A stretch of 41,897 bases of DNA from URNF01 sp045594105 (GTDB lineage Bacteria; Bacillota; Clostridia; Oscillospirales; Acutalibacteraceae), in assembly GCA_045594105.1 (NCBI GenBank), contig JAZNXY010000120.1, forward strand, positions 1-41,897. Reading direction: 5' to 3'. The position numbers and the translations under genes are program-made. The notes under the pieces were generated by a model. That model ran no database searches. It saw only the letters and a program-made list of their open reading frames with translations, and was not told the DNA's origin. Below, piece by piece: positions 7,835 to 16,896 of the stretch (the stretch's first letter is position 1; each line of letters opens with the position of its first letter).

Positions 7835-10161
7835 ACCGTACCTCCTACGAGTGCCGTTTTCAGCACCGTATCCAACTGCGATGCAGGTACAAACTTCACA
7901 TTTTCCTTTACCTTCGCATCCACTTCCGCAAGGTCGGGGGTATTTTCTTCGGGGATAATCACCGTTTTCATATGATGCGTGTATGCCGCCATGGTCTTTT
8001 CACGCAAGCCGCCGATTGGCAACACACGACCACGCAGGGTAATTTCACCCGTCATAGCCACATCACCCTTGACAGGAATACCCGTCAGTGCGGAAATGAT
8101 AGCCGTGGCAATGGTGATACCTGCGGAAGGGCCGTCTTTCGGTACAGCACCTTCGGGCACGTGGATATGAATATCTTTGGTCTTATAGAAATCTTTATCG
8201 ATATTCCATCGTGCGGCACAGGAGCGCACATAACTGATAGCGGTACGTGCCGATTCCTTCATCACGTCACCAAGCGAGCCGGTAAGCTCCACCTTGCCCG
8301 TACCGTCCATAATTGCCACCTCGACCGGCATGGTTTCGCCGCCCACAGCGGTCCACGCCAGGCCGTTTACCACACCGACCTGATCTTTCACGGCGGCGGC
8401 GTCATCACGGTATTTTTTGGGGCCCAACAACGTTTCGGGGTCAGACACGGTCACGCTCTTTACCTCGCCTGCTACAATACGTTTTGCCGCCTTTCGACAG
8501 ATTTTCCCGATAACACGTTCCAATTCACGCACGCCTGCTTCTCTCGTATAATGCTCAATGAGAATACGCAAGGCGGCATCGGTAATACGCAACTGTCTGC
8601 CGGTAAGACCGTTACGTTTGATCTGTTTCTTCACAAGGTACTGCTTTGCAATATGGAACTTTTCCTCCGCCGTATAGCTGGGCAGATGCAAAATGTCCAT
8701 ACGGTCACGCAACGGACCGGGAATGGCATCCGCATCGTTTGCAGAGGTGATAAACATCACGCCCGACAAATCAAACGGCAGGTCAATATAGTGGTCGGTA
8801 AAGGTGTTATTCTGTTCCGCATCCAGCACCTCCAGCATAGCGGAGGTCGGGTCACCACGGTGGTCGCTCGCCATTTTATCGATTTCATCCAACAAAATCA
8901 GCGGATTTTTGACACCTGCCTGCTGAATGGCACGGACGATTCTGCCGGGCATCGAGCCAAGATAGGTGCGGCGATGACCACGGATTTCCGCTTCGTCATG
9001 TACACCGCCAAGTGCCACACGTACATACTTTCTGCCCATTGCTTCCGCAACGGAACGTGCTACCGAGGTCTTACCGACACCCGGAGGGCCGACAAGGCAA
9101 AGTACTTGCCCCCGCATTTCTTCCGAAATGCTATGTACCGCCAACGTTTCCAAGATATGCTCTTTGACCTTTTTCAATCCGTAATGGTCACGGTCAAGCA
9201 CTTTTGCGGCGTGTGTAAGGTCAAGATGCAATGCACTTTCCTTGTTCCACGGCAGAGCAATACAGGTATCCAGGTAGTTACGTACCACCGTTGCCTCGTG
9301 CGAACCTGTCGGCATTTTTGCCAGCTTATCCACCTCTTTGAGAAGTACCTTCTCGGCATCCTCATCGAGATGCAACGCCAATATCTGCTGCTCATACTCC
9401 TGTGCTTCTTCCAAGGGGTTATCCCCATCGCCAAGTTCTTCGGCAATCACACGCATCTGCTCACGGAGATAATATTCCTTCTGGCTTTGATCCATACGTT
9501 CCTGCACACGGGAATGGATGGATTTTTCCAGCTTCAGCACCTCACATTCACGATGCAGAATAGACATCAGCAGCTCCGCACGGGAAGCGACCGATAACGT
9601 CTGTAAAACCAGCGATTTTTCCTCCACCGGCATCGGCAGGTTTGCCGCAATGTAGTCGGCAAGGTAACCTGCTTTACGGGCAGTTGCCACACCCATCATG
9701 ACATCGGGTGCGATATCATCGCCCGCAAGATCCGCATATTCCGAAAAGGCAATACGGCACTGACGGATCAGCGCATCCTCATAGGTCGGCTCGAGGTTTA
9801 CGGGCTCGGGACGTTCCCTGACGTGTACCACAAAGAACGGTTCCGATTTCACAACCTCTGCGATTTTTGCACGGTACAGTCCTTCCACCAACACACGGAA
9901 CGTATCGTTAGAGGTTTTTAGTATCTGACGCACCTTTGCGACTACACCGGTAGCATATAAATCCTCGATACCGGGATCTTCTTCCGCTAAATCACGCTGT
10001 GCGATAAGGAAAATGGTCTGGTCCACCTCCATACAATCGTGCAGTGCCATGGCGGATTTTTTTCTGCCGATATCAAAATGTAACAACATACCCGGGAACA
10101 CCACCACGCCACGCAGCGGCAGCAATGGCAGAGTTGCGGTTTGTATGATTCGTCTTGACAT
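7831..10161 (-). CDS. lon: ATP-dependent protease La (Lon)
   Basis: 776 residues from ATG 10161, which has AAGGAG seven bases upstream; an in-frame start at 10212 is less likely because it falls in the preceding hairpin. Lon is a cytoplasmic AAA+ hexamer that degrades misfolded and regulatory proteins. Order: LON substrate-binding N-domain (about 10-200), coiled-coil linker, AAA+ module with Walker A GPPGVGKTS at 358-366 and Walker B LILLDEID near 421-428, then a serine-lysine protease domain with S679 (KDGPSAG) and K722 (GGLREKT). Both catalytic residues are present. The stop overlaps engB by 4 bp. A terminator-like hairpin separates it from clpX. Confidence 0.98.
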   Translation of the reverse strand: MSRRIIQTATLPLLPLRGVVVFPGMLLHFDIGRKKSAMALHDCMEVDQTIFLIAQRDLAEEDPGIEDLYATGVVAKVRQILKTSNDTFRVLVEGLYRAKIAEVVKSEPFFVVHVRERPEPVNLEPTYEDALIRQCRIAFSEYADLAGDDIAPDVMMGVATARKAGYLADYIAANLPMPVEEKSLVLQTLSVASRAELLMSILHRECEVLKLEKSIHSRVQERMDQSQKEYYLREQMRVIAEELGDGDNPLEEAQEYEQQILALHLDEDAEKVLLKEVDKLAKMPTGSHEATVVRNYLDTCIALPWNKESALHLDLTHAAKVLDRDHYGLKKVKEHILETLAVHSISEEMRGQVLCLVGPPGVGKTSVARSVAEAMGRKYVRVALGGVHDEAEIRGHRRTYLGSMPGRIVRAIQQAGVKNPLILLDEIDKMASDHRGDPTSAMLEVLDAEQNNTFTDHYIDLPFDLSGVMFITSANDADAIPGPLRDRMDILHLPSYTAEEKFHIAKQYLVKKQIKRNGLTGRQLRITDAALRILIEHYTREAGVRELERVIGKICRKAAKRIVAGEVKSVTVSDPETLLGPKKYRDDAAAVKDQVGVVNGLAWTAVGGETMPVEVAIMDGTGKVELTGSLGDVMKESARTAISYVRSCAARWNIDKDFYKTKDIHIHVPEGAVPKDGPSAGITIATAIISALTGIPVKGDVAMTGEITLRGRVLPIGGLREKTMAAYTHHMKTVIIPEENTPDLAEVDAKVKENVKFVPASQLDTVLKTALVGGTV

Positions 10162-10175
10162 AAACTTTCTCCTTG

Positions 10176-10209
10176 AAAAAAAGTTGACGGTACCCAAGAT
10201 ACCGTCAAC
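10176..10209 (-). terminator. Intercistronic terminator between clpX and lon
   Basis: On the minus strand GTTGACGGTA (10209-10200), loop TCTTGGG, TACCGTCAAC (10192-10183), then seven T (10182-10176). It lies about 10 bp past the clpX stop and only 14 bp before the lon start. Leaky termination would therefore tune lon relative to clpX; I see no separate promoter between the hairpin and lon. Confidence 0.8.
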
Positions 10210-10219
10210 CAAAAATCAT

Positions 10220-11527
10220 TTATACGGTAGTCTTGCGTTTTGTTTTAGCACTACCTGTAAGACGTACCGCTTTTTTGTCGGGATTACGTACAATTTCAGC
10301 ACGTTCACCCTTTTTGACCGTATCGGAAGTGATGGTCACCTTCTCGATGGTAGGATCTGACGGGATTTCGAACATAAGACCTGTCAGCAATTCCTCCATT
10401 ACCGAACGCAAGCCACGGGCACCCGTACCGCGTTCGAGCGTCTTTTCGGCAACCGCTTTTAACGCATCGTCGGTAAATACCAATTCTACAGTATCCAATT
10501 TGAACAATTCCTGGTACTGTCTCAACACGGCATTTTTAGGTTCACGCAAAATGCGTACCAACGCATCCGCATCCAACGCATCTAACGTCGTTACCACAGG
10601 CATACGACCTACAAGCTCGGGGATAAGACCGTATTTGACAAGATCCTGCGGCACAAGCTGACGCAAAAGATCCGAACGGGTCAAATCCTTCTTGGATTTC
10701 ACTTCGTTACCGAAGCCAAGAGCACCTGTGCCTACACGTTTCTCAATGGTCTTTTCAATGCCATCAAATGCACCACCCAGAATAAACAAAATATTCGAGG
10801 TGTCAATTTGAATGAACTCCTGCTGCGGATGCTTTCTGCCGCCGTTGGGGGGCACATTCGCCACAGTACCTTCCAAAATCTTAAGGAGCGCCTGCTGTAC
10901 GCCTTCACCACTGACATCACGGGTGATAGACGGGTTTTCACTACGACGGGAAATCTTATCGATTTCGTCTACATAGATAATGCCCCGCTCCGCTTTTTTT
11001 ACGTCAAAATCCGCCGCCTGAATCAAGCGGAGAAGAATATTTTCTACGTCCTCGCCCACGTAACCCGCTTCGGTTAACGTAGTGGCATCCGCAATGGCAA
11101 ACGGTACATCCAACGCCTTTGCGAGAGTCTGTGCCAACGCTGTTTTGCCGACACCGGTGGGACCTAACAGCAGCACGTTGCTCTTACCCACCTCGGCGTT
11201 CATCGTATCCGAGAAGAAAATGCGTTTGTAGTGGTTATATACCGCTACCGACAACGCAATTTTGGCTGCGTCCTGTCCGATGACGTATTCGTCTAATTTT
11301 TGCTTGATTTCCGCAGGCGTAGGCAGCTTATCGGGCTGCTTTTCCTGCTTTTTATCGGCTGTCTGCCGTTTGGCAGCAGGTTCACCGTCCTCCAAAATGG
11401 TACGGCACAGTTCTATACATTCGTCACAGATATACACACCGGGACCTGCAATAATGCGGTATACTTCATCCTGCGTTTTTCCGCAGAAAGAACACGCAAC
11501 GGTATACTGTTCGTCGTTTTTAGCCAC
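10220..11527 (-). CDS. clpX: ATP-dependent Clp protease ATP-binding subunit ClpX
   Basis: 435 residues. AAA+ unfoldase that feeds substrates to ClpP. The N-terminal zinc-binding domain has C12, C15, C34 and C37 (CSFC...CDEC); Walker A GPTGVGKT is at about 122-129, Walker B IIYVDEIDK and the sensor region GLIPELVGRMP follow. I take GTG 11527 as the start because AAAGGAGG sits 8 bp upstream; the in-frame GTG at 11536 is fused to that Shine-Dalgarno sequence. It lies 36 bp downstream of clpP and is followed by a terminator hairpin. Confidence 0.97.
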   Translation of the reverse strand: MAKNDEQYTVACSFCGKTQDEVYRIIAGPGVYICDECIELCRTILEDGEPAAKRQTADKKQEKQPDKLPTPAEIKQKLDEYVIGQDAAKIALSVAVYNHYKRIFFSDTMNAEVGKSNVLLLGPTGVGKTALAQTLAKALDVPFAIADATTLTEAGYVGEDVENILLRLIQAADFDVKKAERGIIYVDEIDKISRRSENPSITRDVSGEGVQQALLKILEGTVANVPPNGGRKHPQQEFIQIDTSNILFILGGAFDGIEKTIEKRVGTGALGFGNEVKSKKDLTRSDLLRQLVPQDLVKYGLIPELVGRMPVVTTLDALDADALVRILREPKNAVLRQYQELFKLDTVELVFTDDALKAVAEKTLERGTGARGLRSVMEELLTGLMFEIPSDPTIEKVTITSDTVKKGERAEIVRNPDKKAVRLTGSAKTKRKTTV

Positions 11528-11563
11528 TGTGCACACCTCCTTTTAGCCAAAGCGTTGTTTTTC

Positions 11564-12154
11564 TCAGCGTCTGGTAATGACTTTATCGATAATACCGTAG
11601 CGCACCGCTTCCTCTGCGGTCATCCAATTATCACGGTCGGTATCCTTCTCGATAATCTCAATCGGCTGACCGGTCATTTCTGCCAGCAAGCCATTCATAC
11701 GGTTGCGGATAAACAAAATATGATCCGCCTGAATCTTAATATCAGACGCCTGCCCTCTGGCACCGCCAAGAGGTTGGTGAATCATAATTTCACTGTGCGG
11801 CAGAGCAAGGCGTTTACCTTTCGCACCTGCGGCAAGAAGGAACGAGCCCATGCTCGCAGCAAGACCGACACAAATGGTGGAAACATCACATTTGATGAAC
11901 TGCATCGTGTCGTAAATTGCCATGCCGGCAGAAATAGAACCGCCGGGGCTGTTGATATACAGGTGGATATCCTTGTCGGGATCCTGTCCTTCCAGATACA
12001 AAAGCTGTGCCACAACCAAAGAGGCAGTCGCATCATTCACTTCGTCGGACAACATAATAATGCGGTCGTTCAGCAGGCGGGAGAAAATATCATAGCTTCT
12101 TTCGCCACGGCTGGTTTGTTCCACAACATACGGTACAAGACTCATATTTTCCAT
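11564..12154 (-). CDS. clpP: ATP-dependent Clp protease proteolytic subunit ClpP
   Basis: 196 residues. Self-compartmentalised serine protease forming a tetradecamer docked by ClpX. Catalytic S101 (AASMGS), H126 (MIHQP) and D175 (DTDRDN) are in place, as is the NSPGGS oxyanion-region motif. Start at ATG 12154 behind GGAGG; a second ATG three codons on (MSLVPYVVEQ) is the usual mature-like start. The gene sits directly before clpX, as in proteobacteria, whereas B. subtilis keeps clpP elsewhere. A hairpin precedes it; I found no CIRCE or CtsR-type operator by eye. Confidence 0.98.
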   Translation of the reverse strand: MENMSLVPYVVEQTSRGERSYDIFSRLLNDRIIMLSDEVNDATASLVVAQLLYLEGQDPDKDIHLYINSPGGSISAGMAIYDTMQFIKCDVSTICVGLAASMGSFLLAAGAKGKRLALPHSEIMIHQPLGGARGQASDIKIQADHILFIRNRMNGLLAEMTGQPIEIIEKDTDRDNWMTAEEAVRYGIIDKVITRR

Positions 12155-12192
12155 AAGAATATCCTCCGTTTCGGTAGTTTCAAAAATGGGGC

Positions 12193-12222
12193 AAATCCCG
12201 CGTGGTTTGCCACGCGGGATTT
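12193..12222 (-). terminator. Terminator-like hairpin between tig and clpP
   Basis: Thirteen-bp perfect stem: AAATCCCGCGTGG and CCACGCGGGATTT around a four-base loop. On the minus strand the T-run does not follow directly (GCCCCATTTTTG comes next), so termination may be partial. The opposite direction has a better T-run but no gene. It could also be an mRNA stabiliser or processing site that sets tig against clpPX levels. Confidence 0.6.
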
Positions 12223-12266
12223 TTATAACACAAGTTTGGGTAAAGAAAACCTGTTCTAATCACAGA

Positions 12267-13559
12267 TTATTTTTTTCTGTTGGTGATTTTTGCGTTTTCT
12301 TTTACAAAGTCCATTGCTTTCTGTACAGCAAGATCCTGTTTGAGGGCATCGGCAGGAATGAACGCTTTAACCTTTTCCGGCTCAATCTGATACATTTCAG
12401 CCATACGTGCATATTCCGCTTCGATTTCTTCCTCGGTAGGCTCAATGCCTTCCAGTTCAGCAATCTTTTCGAGCACCAGACGCAGTTTTACTTTCTTCTC
12501 TGCCTGTTCGCGATAGCTTTCACGGAATGCCGCCTGGTCCATACCGGTGTACTGCATATACATTTCAAGGGAGAGACCCTGAGACTGCAGACGATATTCG
12601 AATTCACGGATAGACTCGTTGATTTCGTTCTCATACATAGCGGCAGGTACGTCCGCTTCGAGCAGCTCTACGAGTGCATTTACAATCTGTTCGGTGACTT
12701 CGTCATCCGCAACAGCGGCACGGCGTTCTTCGAGCTTTTTCTTAGCATCCGCCTTCAGCTCGTCGAGGGTTTCGAAATCGCTGACGTCTTTGGCAAAGTC
12801 ATCATCGAGGGTGGGCAGCTCTTTGGTCTGAATCTCGTGCAGCTTGCACTTGAATACAGCGGGCTTGCCTGCCAATTCGGCTGCGTGATATTCTTCGGGG
12901 AAGGTCACGTTGACGTCGAATTCCTCGTCAATTTTCTTGCCGACAATCTGCTCTTCAAAGCCGGGGATAAACTGACCGGAGCCGAGCACGAGAGAATGGT
13001 TCTCCGCTTTACCGCCTTCAAAAGCCACGTCATCCACAAAACCTTCAAAGTCGAAGGTTACGGTATCGCCCATTTCAGCGGCACGGTCATCAACCGATAC
13101 CATGCGAGAGTTGCGGTCCTGCAGAGTTTTCATTTCGTTGTCTACGTCTTCTTCGGTAACGGGAGCTACTTTTCTGGTCGCTTTGAGACCTTTGTATTCG
13201 CCAACCGACACTTCGGGCTTCACGGTGATAACCGCAGTGAAGGTCAAGCCGTCTTTACCGACAGACTGTACATCAAAATCAATCTGATCTTCCACGTAGG
13301 TATAGCCGGATTCTTTAATTGCCTCGTCAAGAGCAGAGGGATACACGGTGTTAACGGCAGTTTCATAGAACATGGCTTCGCCGTACATTTTTTCTACCAA
13401 AGCACGGGGTGCTTTACCTTTACGGAAACCGGGAACGGTAATGTTCTGGATATCCTTACGGTATGCCGCCTCGACAGCCGCTTCAAAGGTAGCGGCATCT
13501 ACTTCGATGACCAGCTCTACGCGGTTATTTTCTTTTTTAGTTGCACTTTTCAAGCTCAT
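12267..13559 (-). CDS. tig: Trigger factor (ribosome-bound chaperone and prolyl isomerase)
   Basis: 430 residues. Cytoplasmic chaperone that binds nascent chains at the ribosome exit tunnel. The N-terminal ribosome-docking signature GFRKGKAPR is at 44-52; an FKBP-like PPIase domain follows (about 155-245, with VTFDFEGFVDDVAFEGG), then the helical C-terminal chaperone domain. ATG 13559 is preceded by AGGAGG. It heads the tig-clpP-clpX-lon-engB block, which couples folding to degradation. A promoter with an extended -10 lies just upstream. Confidence 0.98.
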   Translation of the reverse strand: MSLKSATKKENNRVELVIEVDAATFEAAVEAAYRKDIQNITVPGFRKGKAPRALVEKMYGEAMFYETAVNTVYPSALDEAIKESGYTYVEDQIDFDVQSVGKDGLTFTAVITVKPEVSVGEYKGLKATRKVAPVTEEDVDNEMKTLQDRNSRMVSVDDRAAEMGDTVTFDFEGFVDDVAFEGGKAENHSLVLGSGQFIPGFEEQIVGKKIDEEFDVNVTFPEEYHAAELAGKPAVFKCKLHEIQTKELPTLDDDFAKDVSDFETLDELKADAKKKLEERRAAVADDEVTEQIVNALVELLEADVPAAMYENEINESIREFEYRLQSQGLSLEMYMQYTGMDQAAFRESYREQAEKKVKLRLVLEKIAELEGIEPTEEEIEAEYARMAEMYQIEPEKVKAFIPADALKQDLAVQKAMDFVKENAKITNRKK

Positions 13560-13598
13560 TTTTGTTTCCTCCTACTTGCTTTTTACATACGCCAAGGT

Positions 13599-13607
13599 AT
13601 TATAGCA
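13599..13607 (-). promoter_or_regulatory. Extended -10 promoter for tig
   Basis: TGCTATAAT on the minus strand (13607-13599) gives a perfect -10 with the TGn extension. The region 17 bp upstream (GGCTTT) is a poor -35, so recognition would depend on the extended -10. It is about 40 bp before the tig start. Confidence 0.65.
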
Positions 13608-13649
13608 TACCACTCTATAAAAAGCCATACTTTTTTATAATTTTTTTAC

Positions 13650-14348
13650 TTATTTTGACAAAGGAATATGCAAAGGGACAAATTTCAGTGCATCTGCCGA
13701 TGCCAGCTGTAATGTAACACCCTCTATTTCACCGTTAAATGCCTGCCGTATGCCCGGGCCATGCACGTGGCCGTAGTAGCAACGGGTGACACCGTACTCC
13801 TTCAGCACATCCAGAAACACCTGGCACCGTTCGCCACCCCACACAGGCGGGTAATGCAAAAAGGCAATCGGTGTCAACCCTGTTGCGACCGCCGCCTGCA
13901 CCGAGGTACGTAATCTGCCGACCTCACGGTTTAGTACCTTTTGATCGGCATCCTGTTCGGCATCAAAAAACCAACCACGTGTACCGCAAACCGCCACCGT
14001 ATCTTCCACCGTCACCGTATCGTTATGTAAAATACGCAGGGTGGAAAAGCCGTTTTCTGCAAAGAAGGCATCCATTTTACGGCGGGTACACCACCAATAA
14101 TCGTGGTTGCCCTTCATCAACAGCTTTTTGCCGGGCAATTTATCCAAAAAGGCGAAATCCGCTTTTGCCTCTTCCAATGTCATACCCCAGGAAATATCTC
14201 CCGGAATCACCACCGTGTCGGTATCGCTTACCACTTCTCGCCAATGGGTTTCCAGTCGCTGCTCATGGGCATCCCATCCTCCGAACACATCCATCGGTTT
14301 ATCGGTGGACAGTGACAAATGGGTGTCCCCTATCACAAACAAAGACAT
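13650..14348 (-). CDS. Calcineurin-like metallophosphoesterase
   Basis: 232 residues with all metallophosphoesterase blocks: GDTH at 7-10, GDISWG at 50-55, GNHDYWW at 80-86, a HYPP motif and a terminal GHVHG. Two metal ions bound by these residues hydrolyse phosphoester bonds. The substrate (nucleotide, lipid or protein phosphate) is not evident. ATG 14348 lies 2 bp after the thrC stop, so it is the last gene of that unit. Cytoplasmic by lack of signal peptide. Confidence 0.88.
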   Translation of the reverse strand: MSLFVIGDTHLSLSTDKPMDVFGGWDAHEQRLETHWREVVSDTDTVVIPGDISWGMTLEEAKADFAFLDKLPGKKLLMKGNHDYWWCTRRKMDAFFAENGFSTLRILHNDTVTVEDTVAVCGTRGWFFDAEQDADQKVLNREVGRLRTSVQAAVATGLTPIAFLHYPPVWGGERCQVFLDVLKEYGVTRCYYGHVHGPGIRQAFNGEIEGVTLQLASADALKFVPLHIPLSK

Positions 14349-14350
14349 CG

Positions 14351-15847
14351 TTATTCCTCAATACCGAGCATGCCGTACACAACTGCTTTTTGTTCTTCTC
14401 TGCCACAAATTTCGGGGAAGCGCACTTCCTTTTCACGCAGTGACAGCAAGGAGGCAGGTGCGGCAACACCGCTTGTCTTTTGCAGAAGCTCTACCTTTTC
14501 AAACTCATCCGCTTCTGCAACATCCGCACCCAGCGCAGACAAGACGCTGGCGGAGAACTTATAGGGATTGGCGGTGGAAGCAATAACGGTGGGCGTGGTA
14601 TCCCCTGTTTTGGCACGGTAGTCTTCGTATACACGCACCGCAACAGCTGTATGGGTGTCCAACAAATACCCTTTGTTTTCAAAGGTTTCACGAATGGTGC
14701 GTGCCACCTCCTGATCGTCGCTGTAGCCGCCCACAAAGCGTGCCTGCAGCTTCTCCAGCACTTTGGCAGGCACGGTATAATGACCGTCGTTTTTCAAAGC
14801 ATCCATCATCGCCGCAACCGCCGTATCGTCACAATCGGTCAGGTCATACAGCAATCTTTCCAGGTTGGAAGAAATGAGAATGTCCATAGACGGAGAGGTG
14901 GTGGTATAGAAATCACGACGGCGGTCATATACGCCGGTTTCGATAAAGTCGGAAAGCACGTGATTTGCGTTGGAAGCACAGATGAACTTGTTGACAGGCA
15001 AGCCCATTTTAGACGCATAGTATGCCGCCAAAATATTACCGAAGTTGCCGGTAGGTACCACCACGTTAATGGGATCGCCCATAGCGATTTTACCCTCTTT
15101 CAGAAGGTCGCAATAAGCGGATACGTAGTAGATAATCTGCGGTACCAGACGACCCCAGTTAATAGAGTTGGCACTGGAGAACATCATATCATGCTCCGCG
15201 AGCTTCGCCTTGACAGCAGCATCGGTGAAAATGGTTTTAACTCCCGTCTGTGCATCGTCAAAATTGCCACGGATAGCACAAACCGCCACATTTCCACCCT
15301 CTTGGGTAGTCATCTGCAGCTTCTGCATCGGGCTGACGCCTTTTTCGGGGTAGAACACCAAAATGCGGGTATGGGGTGCATCCTTAAAGCCCTCCAAGGC
15401 CGCTTTGCCTGTGTCGCCCGAAGTGGCAACCAAAATGATAATTTCTTTGCCCTTGGCGGTCTTGCCCACAGATACACGCATAAAATGCGGCAGAATCTGC
15501 AAAGCCATATCCTTAAATGCACAGGTAGGACCGTGCCACAACTCGAGAATATATTCACCGTCTTCCAAGGTGGTAACCGGTGCGGGATGTGCGCCAAATT
15601 TCTCTTGTGTATATGCGGCATGTACACATTCCGCTACTTCTTCCTCGGTAAAATCAGTGAGAAATTTACCCAGAATAAACGCTGCACGTTCGGTATAGCT
15701 CTTATCCGCCAATGCCGCAATATCCGCTGCAGTCAGTGCCGGGAAGCTTTCGGGAACGAACAAGCCGCCTTCTTCGGAAATGCCACGGGCAATAGCACCT
15801 GCGGCACTCACAGTAACGTTACTGTTTCTTGTGCTTTTGTAATTCAT
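14351..15847 (-). CDS. thrC: Threonine synthase
   Basis: 498 residues. PLP enzyme that converts O-phosphohomoserine to threonine and phosphate. The PLP lysine is K112 in AFKDMALQ, the N-terminal TRN motif is at 6-8 and the phosphate-binding SGDTGKAA loop follows. Its length fits the longer threonine synthase subclass with the N-terminal extension. I start at ATG 15847 (MNYKSTRN), 8 bp from AAAGGA; two nearby in-frame ATGs (15856, 15871) lie in or before that site. A small hairpin (CGCAACC-TTAC-GGTTGCG, 15884-15867) sits in the 51-bp gap after yraN but has no T-run. Confidence 0.96.
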   Translation of the reverse strand: MNYKSTRNSNVTVSAAGAIARGISEEGGLFVPESFPALTAADIAALADKSYTERAAFILGKFLTDFTEEEVAECVHAAYTQEKFGAHPAPVTTLEDGEYILELWHGPTCAFKDMALQILPHFMRVSVGKTAKGKEIIILVATSGDTGKAALEGFKDAPHTRILVFYPEKGVSPMQKLQMTTQEGGNVAVCAIRGNFDDAQTGVKTIFTDAAVKAKLAEHDMMFSSANSINWGRLVPQIIYYVSAYCDLLKEGKIAMGDPINVVVPTGNFGNILAAYYASKMGLPVNKFICASNANHVLSDFIETGVYDRRRDFYTTTSPSMDILISSNLERLLYDLTDCDDTAVAAMMDALKNDGHYTVPAKVLEKLQARFVGGYSDDQEVARTIRETFENKGYLLDTHTAVAVRVYEDYRAKTGDTTPTVIASTANPYKFSASVLSALGADVAEADEFEKVELLQKTSGVAAPASLLSLREKEVRFPEICGREEQKAVVYGMLGIEE

Positions 15848-15898
15848 ATCCAACATCCTTTTTAACCGCAACCGTAAGGTTGCGTAGAGTTTACTGTA

Positions 15899-16279
15899 TC
15901 AAAGTCCATTTTCCGCTTCAAATGCGGCAGGAAAATGGGTGATGCTTTTATAGGCAAGCGGGTCTTCCCCATCATCCATCACCACCGAAATCACATCAAA
16001 ACGAGGTTGCAATTTTGTAGGATGATTTTGCAGATACAATGCTGCTGTACGCAGGATTTTTTGCTGCTTTTCGGGTGTGACCGCTTCTTGCGGTGTGGAG
16101 ATTGCCGTGCTGTTACGCTGCTTTACCTCCACGAAAGCAATATATTTACGGTTGGCGGCGATTATGTCAATCTCGCCAAAGCGGGTACGGTAGTTGGCCG
16201 CCAACAATGTATACTTTTGTTTACGCAGATACCGTGCCGCCAGCAGTTCACCGACAGCACCCTTTGACAGCCCTGCCAT
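15899..16279 (-). CDS. YraN family putative endonuclease (UPF0102)
   Basis: 126 residues. It has the family pattern of a restriction-endonuclease-like fold: GAVGELLAARYL near the N-terminus, RFGEIDIIA at about 33-41 and FVEVKQR at about 49-55, which supply the acidic and lysine residues. The cellular role of YraN is not settled; it usually sits next to rnhB, as here, where TAATG joins the two genes. No signal peptide. Confidence 0.92.
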   Translation of the reverse strand: MAGLSKGAVGELLAARYLRKQKYTLLAANYRTRFGEIDIIAANRKYIAFVEVKQRNSTAISTPQEAVTPEKQQKILRTAALYLQNHPTKLQPRFDVISVVMDDGEDPLAYKSITHFPAAFEAENGL

Positions 16280-16896
16280 TACCCTTTCCCCTGCTTTTGA
16301 AAAAAGCTGCGCAGAAAGGTTAAACGATGTACGGGAGAAGGTCCGAATTGCTCGAGCGCTTCGTAATGTGCCTTTGTGCCATAACCCTTATGTGCCGCAA
16401 AGCCATACTGCGGATACTGTGCGTGCAATTCCAACAAATGGCGGTCACGGCTGACCTTTGCAAGAATTGATGCCGCTGCAATAGACGCTGACAAGCTATC
16501 GCCCTTTACAACCGTTTCGCACGGTACAATCAATCCGTTCGGTGCACGGTTGCCATCAATCAGGGCGAACTGCGGTGTCACCTGCAGCCCTTCCACCGCA
16601 CGACACATTGCCAGAAAGGTTGCCTGCAAAATATTGTGCGTATCAATTTCCTCTACCGATGCGGTAGCAATACAATATGCAATAGCCGTATCACAAATCA
16701 CATCGAAAAGTGCCTCCCGCTTTTTCTCGGAGAGCTTTTTAGAATCGTTTATACCCTCAATAATCGGCTCAGACGGCAGTATCACCGCAGCGGCATATAC
16801 AGGGCCCGCCAAAGGGCCTCGACCCGCTTCATCCACGCCGCAAAACAGACCTGCACCGCTATCACGGTAGGCGTTGTCAAACTCATAATTTGTCAT
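16279..16896 (-). CDS. rnhB: Ribonuclease HII
   Basis: 205 residues. It cleaves RNA in RNA-DNA hybrids and starts removal of misincorporated ribonucleotides. The active-site block CGVDEAGRGPLAGPV has D22 and E23; the further acidic residue is in FALIDGN and the conserved SILAKVSRDR segment is present. It overlaps the rbgA stop by 4 bp (ATGA) and yraN by 1 bp. The rplS-rbgA-rnhB neighbourhood matches B. subtilis. Confidence 0.97.
   Translation of the reverse strand: MTNYEFDNAYRDSGAGLFCGVDEAGRGPLAGPVYAAAVILPSEPIIEGINDSKKLSEKKREALFDVICDTAIAYCIATASVEEIDTHNILQATFLAMCRAVEGLQVTPQFALIDGNRAPNGLIVPCETVVKGDSLSASIAAASILAKVSRDRHLLELHAQYPQYGFAAHKGYGTKAHYEALEQFGPSPVHRLTFLRSFFQKQGKG

Noticed and set aside
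7768..9597. 609-codon plus-strand open frame
   Set aside because: It is antisense to lon and has no recognisable protein features; the codons mirror the conserved lon frame.
11528..11536. GTG 11536 as clpX start
   Set aside because: It is fused to the Shine-Dalgarno sequence; GTG 11527 has proper spacing and gives the usual N-terminus.
12155..12266. CIRCE or CtsR operator before clpP
   Set aside because: I looked for the CIRCE inverted repeat and CtsR heptad pairs and saw none; only the 13-bp hairpin is present.
13616..13639. AT-only hairpin after the metallophosphoesterase gene (TATAAAAA/TTTTTATA)
   Set aside because: The stem contains no GC pairs, so it is too weak to call a terminator, although it might contribute together with the T-rich tract.
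12186..13640. 484-codon plus-strand open frame
   Set aside because: Antisense to tig, whose frame has the ribosome-docking and PPIase motifs.
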